A DNA stretch of 8,516 bases from Nitrososphaerota archaeon (lineage in GTDB: Archaea; Thermoproteota; Nitrososphaeria; Nitrososphaerales; Nitrososphaeraceae). The stretch covers positions 1-8,516 of the forward strand of contig VBPR01000138.1 of NCBI GenBank assembly GCA_005877345.1, read 5' to 3'. The translations under genes were made by a program, and so were the position numbers. Of this stretch, positions 4,602 through 8,516 are shown piece by piece. The notes under the pieces are model-generated. The model saw only the letters and a program-made list of their open reading frames with translations. It ran no database searches and was not told where the DNA came from. Within the stretch, counting starts at the first letter, position 1, and every line of letters begins with the position of its first letter.

Positions 4602-5570
4602 TTACTTGTGCTTTGCATGAGGAACGACCAAGACTACATCCATACTAGGGATATTGGATTTAATTACACTTTCAGTGTTGAGTAAATACATTTCTACCTC
4701 ATTCAATGGTTTATTGCCATCAATTTCGAGATGAATTTCTGCTCGCGAGATGATACCAGTCTGTCGCAATTTGATTGATCTCACTCTCACTTTAGCTTCA
4801 AATTTTTGTTCTATCAATTTCTTGATATAATCTGAACTGACAGGATTATGCCAGGCATCAACCAATATCAGTGACGATTGTTTTAAAGAAACATATGCTA
4901 CAGAAAATATGAACCCTGCAATTACCAATCCTCCTATCGCGTCAGCCTGCAAGAATCCAAACTGAGTCGCTATGAGTACACTCAAGAAACCTAAAACAGA
5001 GGCTGACCCGTCCTTTATTGAATTCTTGGCGTCAGTCTTTAATGAAAGTAAATTGTATTTGTTTGCTATACTCCGCATCTGAAATGCTCGGTGTAACGAT
5101 ATACCACCAGCGATAGCAAGTACTACCATGGTGAGTAACGGTTGCTGAATTTCTTCTGGATGGATAAGTCCCCCATAAGAATTGTAAACTATGAAGGAGC
5201 CAATAACAATCATCCCGATTGCAGCCATCAATGCAGCAAAGCTTTCTACTTTATGGTAACCGAATTGAAACTTTCTGTCTGCAGGTCTGCGTGCAAATCT
5301 TAAACCTATCAATACTATAAAAGATATCATAGCATCAGACATCGAATCTACCCCATCGGCTGTAGCCACGACACTTCCACTGATATGACCCATAACCAAC
5401 TCTACAATTCCTATGCTGATTAAAGTTACAACAGAGATCTTGGCTATTCTTTGACCAGCGAGAAATCCTTCGTTTACAAGATGCGTGTAAGAGCCCTTGT
5501 CCTTAGAAACTTCTGAGCCTGGTTCCAATGAACTCGGAGTAGTTATCTCCTCTGATCTTCTTTTATCCAA
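4602..5570 (-). CDS. Cation diffusion facilitator (CDF) family metal transporter
   Basis: This 322-residue protein should export divalent metal ions from the cytoplasm by proton antiport, acting as a membrane dimer. A polar N-terminus (1-40) precedes six predicted helices (about 42-62, 66-92, 108-130, 145-163, 186-203 and 209-229) and a cytoplasmic C-terminal domain (about 247-318). Family marks are ADGVDSMSD (71-79) in helix 2, FGYHKVESFAAL (103-114), TDAKNSIKDGSA (179-190) in helix 5 and QADAIGG (208-214). The helix 2 metal pair is D75 and D79. In helix 5 the usual HxxxD appears as N183-xxx-D187, so metal preference cannot be assumed to be zinc. The only upstream start is TTG at 5570, after an in-frame TAG. 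A TTTAATAAC box at 5605-5613 implies a short leader. It appears monocistronic. Confidence 0.92.
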   Translation of the reverse strand: MDKRRSEEITTPSSLEPGSEVSKDKGSYTHLVNEGFLAGQRIAKISVVTLISIGIVELVMGHISGSVVATADGVDSMSDAMISFIVLIGLRFARRPADRKFQFGYHKVESFAALMAAIGMIVIGSFIVYNSYGGLIHPEEIQQPLLTMVVLAIAGGISLHRAFQMRSIANKYNLLSLKTDAKNSIKDGSASVLGFLSVLIATQFGFLQADAIGGLVIAGFIFSVAYVSLKQSSLILVDAWHNPVSSDYIKKLIEQKFEAKVRVRSIKLRQTGIISRAEIHLEIDGNKPLNEVEMYLLNTESVIKSNIPSMDVVLVVPHAKHK

Positions 5571-5604
5571 ATTGTGAGTTAACTAACTACTTATCGGCTC
5601 AATT

Positions 5605-5613
5605 GTTATTAAA
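5605..5613 (-). promoter_or_regulatory. TATA-like box of the CDF gene
   Basis: Minus-strand TTTAATAAC lies 35-43 bp before the TTG start and predicts a leader of roughly 10-15 nt. A second candidate, TTTATAATC, lies further upstream near 5622-5630. Confidence 0.4.
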
Positions 5614-5732
5614 GATTGAGATTATAAAATGGCCATTTGCGCAACGTTGTAATAATTACAAGAATTGGGGAGAATATATAGATAAAGTATATGGCATTGA
5701 CAATCTAACATCTTTAACTATACTTAACTGAA

Positions 5733-5831
5733 ATGTATCCGGAGAGAGGACAAATTAAGATAAGTGCTGATAACTTTACAACTGCCGACTCTTCGGATGC
5801 AGATGGGATGGCTGGAATGGAAGAAGGATAG
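5733..5831 (+). CDS. Acidic microprotein followed by a terminator-like hairpin
   Basis: The 32-residue frame reads MYPERGQIKISADNFTTADS, then a Gly/Met/acid-rich end with Asp and Glu. It is soluble and acidic, with no cysteine, membrane helix or recognised motif. An in-frame TAA at 5715-5717 closes the frame upstream. A TTTAACTATA stretch and an earlier TATATA (about 5675-5680) could drive it. Only three bases separate the stop codon from a 6-bp hairpin, followed by seven thymines, as expected for a transcribed plus-strand unit. It could be a genuine microprotein or the C-terminal scrap of an older gene. A longer frame in another register (5764-5952) runs through the hairpin and looks spurious. 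Confidence 0.35.
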   Translation: MYPERGQIKISADNFTTADSSDADGMAGMEEG

Positions 5832-5834
5832 TTT

Positions 5835-5872
5835 AGTAACCAGCAAGTTACTGAAATTAATCCCATTTTTTT
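5835..5872 (+). terminator. Hairpin plus T-run
   Basis: AGTAAC (5835-5840) and GTTACT (5847-5852) form a perfect 6-bp stem around CAGCAA, and a run of seven T follows at 5866-5872. It is placed to end a plus-strand transcript of the microprotein at 5733. Archaeal termination relies mainly on the T-run, so the hairpin may be incidental. Confidence 0.45.
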
Positions 5873-6031
5873 GTATAAAATATAATCGATTAGCCTTTCT
5901 TTTTCTGTATTTATCACTAAAAACATACTTTCTATTTGTAATATCAATATGAATAGGCTAATTTGGTATCAATCTTGTCAAATCATTAGAATATTCATTG
6001 TTACAAATATGACACATTAAAATTATTGGTA
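5873..6031. other. AT-rich intergenic stretch
   Basis: No gene is supported. TTGGTATCAA occurs near 5964 and again near 6027, the second just before the end of the permease gene. No other structure stands out. Confidence 0.35.
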
Positions 6032-6784
6032 TCAACTTTCACGCCACAATGCCTTTACTTTGGCTAAAAAGACAAAACCTACTAGATATATTGCCAGAAC
6101 CAAGAATCCCAATTCAATTGACCACTCTTTTGGTGTGGCTATTCCCATTGTACTTTGTATTATTAGAGATGCATGAGTAGTTGGGACCAAGTAAGAAACA
6201 TATTGAAACAAGACAGGCAATCTTTCAATACTGTAAAAAACTGGTGGTAAGATTGAGAGAATCACGTTAACAAATGATATAATCTGCGAGACGTTCCTCA
6301 TGTGTAGCATATGAGATGATAGAAAAAAACCCATAGATGACATCGAAGCCCAAACTAGGAATGTCGTGACTAGCAGTAGTGGAATGTAAATTGCGGATGA
6401 GAGAAACAAAGTAGCTAATGAGATCAATACCAATAATGCAGGCAACCCGAATAGTATCTGAGAAAGTGCCAATCCGACCATGTAAGTAATGGGCGAAACA
6501 GGAGAAGCAACAAAGACATCCTGAATCTTGTATTCATTCTTGTAAAAAGAGATATCTTGACCCAGCGATAATCCATATCCGACTAATGCCATTACCAAAC
6601 TTCCTGTGATAGAGAGTGGCAAATATTTACCCTCGCTGACAATAAACAAAATAAATAACAGAGAGAAAGGACTTATTGCAGAAAAAATCAAGGATAAGGG
6701 ATTTCGTCTTAGCCAAAGAATGCCCGTCAAGTATGCAATCAGAAAAATTTGCATTAATGCGGTCTTGCCTTTAGCAATTAACAT
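6032..6784 (-). CDS. ABC-2 type transporter permease
   Basis: From the ATG at 6784 the protein is 250 residues, the usual length for this family. Six predicted helices lie at about 31-50, 57-77, 103-125, 131-155, 166-186 and 222-242. The family's loop after helix 2 (FYKNEYKIQDVFVASPVSP, 80-98) and the segment before the last helix (LPPVFYSIERLPVLFQYVSY, 179-198) are recognisable. Such permeases dimerise and pair with a separate ATPase to export drugs, lipids or polysaccharide. No ATPase gene lies in the window on either side, so the partner is elsewhere or lost. A TTG at 6913 would add 43 residues, but that extension overlaps a ChaB relic on the other strand, and a TATATATTT box is correctly spaced before 6784. 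Substrate is unknown. Confidence 0.85.
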   Translation of the reverse strand: MLIAKGKTALMQIFLIAYLTGILWLRRNPLSLIFSAISPFSLLFILFIVSEGKYLPLSITGSLVMALVGYGLSLGQDISFYKNEYKIQDVFVASPVSPITYMVGLALSQILFGLPALLVLISLATLFLSSAIYIPLLLVTTFLVWASMSSMGFFLSSHMLHMRNVSQIISFVNVILSILPPVFYSIERLPVLFQYVSYLVPTTHASLIIQSTMGIATPKEWSIELGFLVLAIYLVGFVFLAKVKALWRES

Positions 6785-6805
6785 GCCTTGCAAAACGTGT
6801 GTTCC

Positions 6806-6814
6806 AAATATATA
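6806..6814 (-). promoter_or_regulatory. TATA box fixing the permease start
   Basis: Minus-strand TATATATTT is centred 26 bp before the ATG at 6784, the spacing of a leaderless archaeal promoter. No Shine-Dalgarno site precedes that ATG. This supports the shorter, 250-residue permease. Confidence 0.55.
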
Positions 6815-6871
6815 GGATTTTGCGTATCTTAATGATAGACGCCCAAAAAGGAGAGCACGAGTAGAAAATGA

Positions 6872-7108
6872 TCTAATATAGATACCACATTTTCTGCTAG
6901 AACAAAAAAACAAATTGATTCCTTACCTGAACATGCTCAGCATATTTTCAAGAAGGTACATGCCAATGCCGTAAAACATTACCAAGATCCAGCTAAAAGA
7001 CGAGGAGGAAAAAGTCAAAGTGCTGAATAAGTCGCTCATAAAGCAGCATGGGCTGCTGTTAAGCAGAAGTACAAAAAGCGAGGGGATAAGTGGTTATGGA
7101 AAGAATGA
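6872..7108 (+). pseudogene. chaB: ChaB-family protein, broken by a nonsense codon
   Basis: One frame carries the whole ChaB-family signature: a linker with TKKQID, then LPEHAQHIFKKVHANAVKHY, a charged DPAKRRGGKSQSAE segment, and after a stop VAHKAAWAAVKQKYKKRGDK followed by W-L-W-K-E. The TAA at 7028-7030 falls between the two most conserved blocks, where family members usually have another acidic residue (SAEEVAH-like), so a single G-to-T change of GAA explains it. No ATG, GTG or TTG start is in frame upstream, and the first LP motif of the family is degraded, so the 5' end has decayed too. ChaB proteins are small, often annotated as cation-transport regulators, and common in several copies in ammonia-oxidising archaea. 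The frame antisense to its 5' part belongs to the non-coding upstream extension of the permease ORF. Confidence 0.75.
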
Positions 7109-7161
7109 GCAATGCCTTTAGAAAATAACATGTGAAATAACTACCTACACGACATAAATTT

Positions 7162-7299
7162 ATGGAAATTTATTATTCAGGACGTAAAGTTATGAGTATC
7201 ATCTATCCGTGGGTCAGTTTTGTAGGACATGAGGAATCACCAAAACCTAGCTTATTAATAATGGATGTTGATATCGTATTGTACAAGTCATTTCTCTGA
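7162..7299 (+). CDS. Possible 45-residue ORF, may be the 5' part of a frameshifted gene
   Basis: The frame starts at ATG 7162 (MEIYYSGRKVMSIIYPWVSF), continues with GHEESPKPSLLIMDVDIVLY and stops at TGA 7297-7299. Composition is protein-like but no family is recognised. It overlaps the open Cys-rich frame that begins at 7272, and a one-base deletion in the overlap would join them into about 105 residues. On its own it could be chance. Confidence 0.25.
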   Translation: MEIYYSGRKVMSIIYPWVSFVGHEESPKPSLLIMDVDIVLYKSFL

Positions 7300-7475
7300 A
7301 GGTAATTGCAAAATCACAACATTGCTCAGAAGAGCTATTAGAGCTTTTTATGATACTGGCCTTGTTGAAATGTACCGAATGCGGTTGTAGTCATGATGAT
7401 TGCAAAGCAAGCAGATCTCAAGAATGTTTATTAAAAGAATGCTGTTGTTGGTTAACTGTACAATATGACAATTGA
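7272..7475 (+). CDS. Cys-rich small protein, putative metal-binding; start unclear
   Basis: From ATG 7350 the frame gives 41 residues with eight cysteines (MILALLKCTECGCSHDDCKA, then Q-E-C, K-E-C-C-C-W), a C-x-x-C-x-C-x4-C arrangement that could bind zinc or another soft metal like a metallothionein or small zinc finger. The frame is open upstream to 7272 and stays protein-like (QHCSEELLELF), so the intact protein was probably longer. No ATG, GTG or TTG lies in frame between 7272 and 7350, and the frame at 7162 overlaps with plausible coding sequence. It may be a frameshifted gene, or a live microprotein starting at 7350. I recognise no named family. Confidence 0.4.
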   Translation, partial: YRIVQVISLKVIAKSQHCSEELLELFMILALLKCTECGCSHDDCKASRSQECLLKECCCWLTVQYDN

Positions 7476-7654
7476 GTATGTGTCATGATTACATAACCAA
7501 AAAGCACTAGTTGAAAAATAAAGCAATTGAGAAAGGAAATACTTTCATACCTAATAATTATAAAGTCGTTCGCTCAATGTTTTACATATTCGCATGAAAT
7601 TGCTCAAAACTATGGGAAATTTATTTTCATTCTATTGGTTTCGCATCTTTTTTA

Positions 7655-7662
7655 TTTTATTA
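7655..7662 (+). promoter_or_regulatory. TATA-like box of the secreted 277-residue protein
   Basis: TTTTATTA is centred about 25 bp before the ATG at 7683, fitting a leaderless message and supporting that start over the TTG at 7527. Confidence 0.45.
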
Positions 7663-7682
7663 GTACTTGTTGTGACTTTACA

Positions 7683-8516
7683 ATGAGGTTAATTGTTCTA
7701 GCATACCTCCTTTTAATAGGTAGTATGCTCATTTTCTCAAACAACAATCTGTATGCACACAATTTTTACCAAAATCAAGACTCAAAATTTTTTACATTAA
7801 TAAAACAATTTGAAGTTGAAAACACTCTAGCATCGTTCGATCTTACTATAAACAAATCAAATGCATTCACACATTCCAAAAAAGCAGACATGTTATTCAA
7901 CCGGATTGTCTCTTTCAAAAGTGACATACATAAAAATTCTAATCCTGTTGATAAATATGCTGCCATTTTCACAGATCTCAACTTAACTACAAAGGCACTA
8001 ATTGCGGCCAATCTTGCAGATGAAAGTCTTAAGGAATATGGACTATCACACGGGCTTGACTCCAATCAGGCTTCTAGTCTGCTAAATATGAGCGTTGGCA
8101 TGATTATGAATATGAACAAATTACCCATAGTGAACATGACAGATGATACTTCTAGACTTGGTCCTGATAAGATTCCTTCAATCCCCGGTAACCATTCTCT
8201 TAATGATTTGTTATCCCGAAATTATAAAGACGTTAAAATTAAAGTCAATTACGAAACTTCGACAATGCTTGCAAAATCATTGAAAATGTTATTCTCAAAG
8301 GAGCTGCAAAATGCCAACTTGCAGAATTCCTCTGGTTTGATGCCAATTCCAACAAGTATGAAAATTAACGCTTTGAAGGATTTGGGACAAGGGATAGATA
8401 AGCTCAATTTGGCTGTAAATAGGAATTCATCGTTGGAAGAAGTGTACAACATTGTTCATGGGCAAATTCATCCTAATCTATTTTTAGCGTTTAATTTGAA
8501 ACTTAAATCAGAATGA
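7683..8516 (+). CDS. Secreted, helical, sequon-rich protein of unknown function
   Basis: From the ATG at 7683 the protein is 277 residues and ends with TGA at the last base of the window. The start MRLIVLAYLLLIGSMLIFSN followed by NNLYAH is a classic signal peptide, probably cleaved after about residue 25. The mature part is largely helical, for example ALIAANLADESLKEYG (105-120) and STMLAKSLKMLFSKELQ (193-209), without cysteine or an obvious catalytic motif. Seven N-x-S/T sequons (N57, N100, N135, N151, N170, N215, N248) suggest heavy N-glycosylation at the cell surface. A TTG at 7527 would add 52 residues including a second hydrophobic stretch, which is less likely than the well-formed signal peptide and TATA box at the ATG. 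Similar secreted proteins seem common in Nitrososphaeria, but I cannot name a family. Confidence 0.75.
   Translation: MRLIVLAYLLLIGSMLIFSNNNLYAHNFYQNQDSKFFTLIKQFEVENTLASFDLTINKSNAFTHSKKADMLFNRIVSFKSDIHKNSNPVDKYAAIFTDLNLTTKALIAANLADESLKEYGLSHGLDSNQASSLLNMSVGMIMNMNKLPIVNMTDDTSRLGPDKIPSIPGNHSLNDLLSRNYKDVKIKVNYETSTMLAKSLKMLFSKELQNANLQNSSGLMPIPTSMKINALKDLGQGIDKLNLAVNRNSSLEEVYNIVHGQIHPNLFLAFNLKLKSE

Noticed and set aside
5714..5947. Minus-strand 77-residue ORF
   Set aside because: It runs antisense through the microprotein frame and the hairpin/T-run, with no promoter or family features.
5764..5952. Plus-strand 62-residue ORF
   Set aside because: It is in another register from the better frame at 5733 and its second half is the translation of the T-rich terminator region.
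6606..6815. Plus-strand 69-residue ORF inside the permease gene
   Set aside because: It is antisense to clearly conserved permease sequence and has no features of its own.
7527..7682. TTG-initiated N-terminal extension of the last gene
   Set aside because: The ATG at 7683 starts a textbook signal peptide and has a TATA-like box at the right distance; the extension would put another hydrophobic stretch in front.

Overview
The window looks like chromosomal DNA of an ammonia-oxidising archaeon of the Nitrososphaeria (Thaumarchaeota), most like the AT-rich Nitrososphaera/Nitrosocosmicus group. This is inferred from several things: a secreted PsbP-like protein, tandem winged-helix regulators, a ChaB-family relic, many very small Cys-rich frames, N-glycosylation sequons in exported proteins, and TATA-like boxes about 25 bp before start codons with few Shine-Dalgarno sites. 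No rRNA or tRNA gene, CRISPR array or complete insertion sequence was seen.

Layout. Positions 1-407 are mostly gene-free, with an 18-bp palindrome and a short frame resembling the N-terminus of a thaumarchaeal tyrosine recombinase. Positions 408-1279 (minus) hold a two-gene unit: a tandem winged-helix regulator followed by a three-helix membrane protein. Divergent from it is a secreted or anchored protein (1461-2288, plus). Next on the minus strand are a doubtful 113-residue ORF, a 67-residue anchored sequon-rich protein and a PsbP-like secreted protein. A roughly 40-bp direct repeat lies next to the start of the doubtful ORF and in the PsbP-like promoter region. A cation diffusion facilitator (CDF) metal transporter (4602-5570, minus) and an ABC-2 type permease without a visible ATPase (6032-6784, minus) follow. 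A secreted, sequon-rich protein (7683-8516, plus) closes the window.

Between the intact genes lies a graveyard of small genes: a zinc-ribbon gene with two in-frame stops (4304-4588), a possible shorter relative (3337-3372), a ChaB-family gene with one nonsense codon and no start (6872-7108), a Cys-rich frame that may be frameshifted (7162-7475), the recombinase fragment (130-243), and a two-frame open stretch (3058-3208). Two further tiny genes may be alive: a Cys/His microprotein (3365-3463) and an acidic microprotein followed by a hairpin and T-run (5733-5831).

How the genes relate. Most intact products act at the envelope: four exported or anchored proteins, a metal exporter, an ABC permease and a membrane protein paired with a regulator. 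No single pathway ties them together. The strongest unusual signals are the cluster of decaying small metal-binding genes, the repeated promoter-like element, and the atypical Asn in the CDF metal site. I do not see a clear new multi-gene system.
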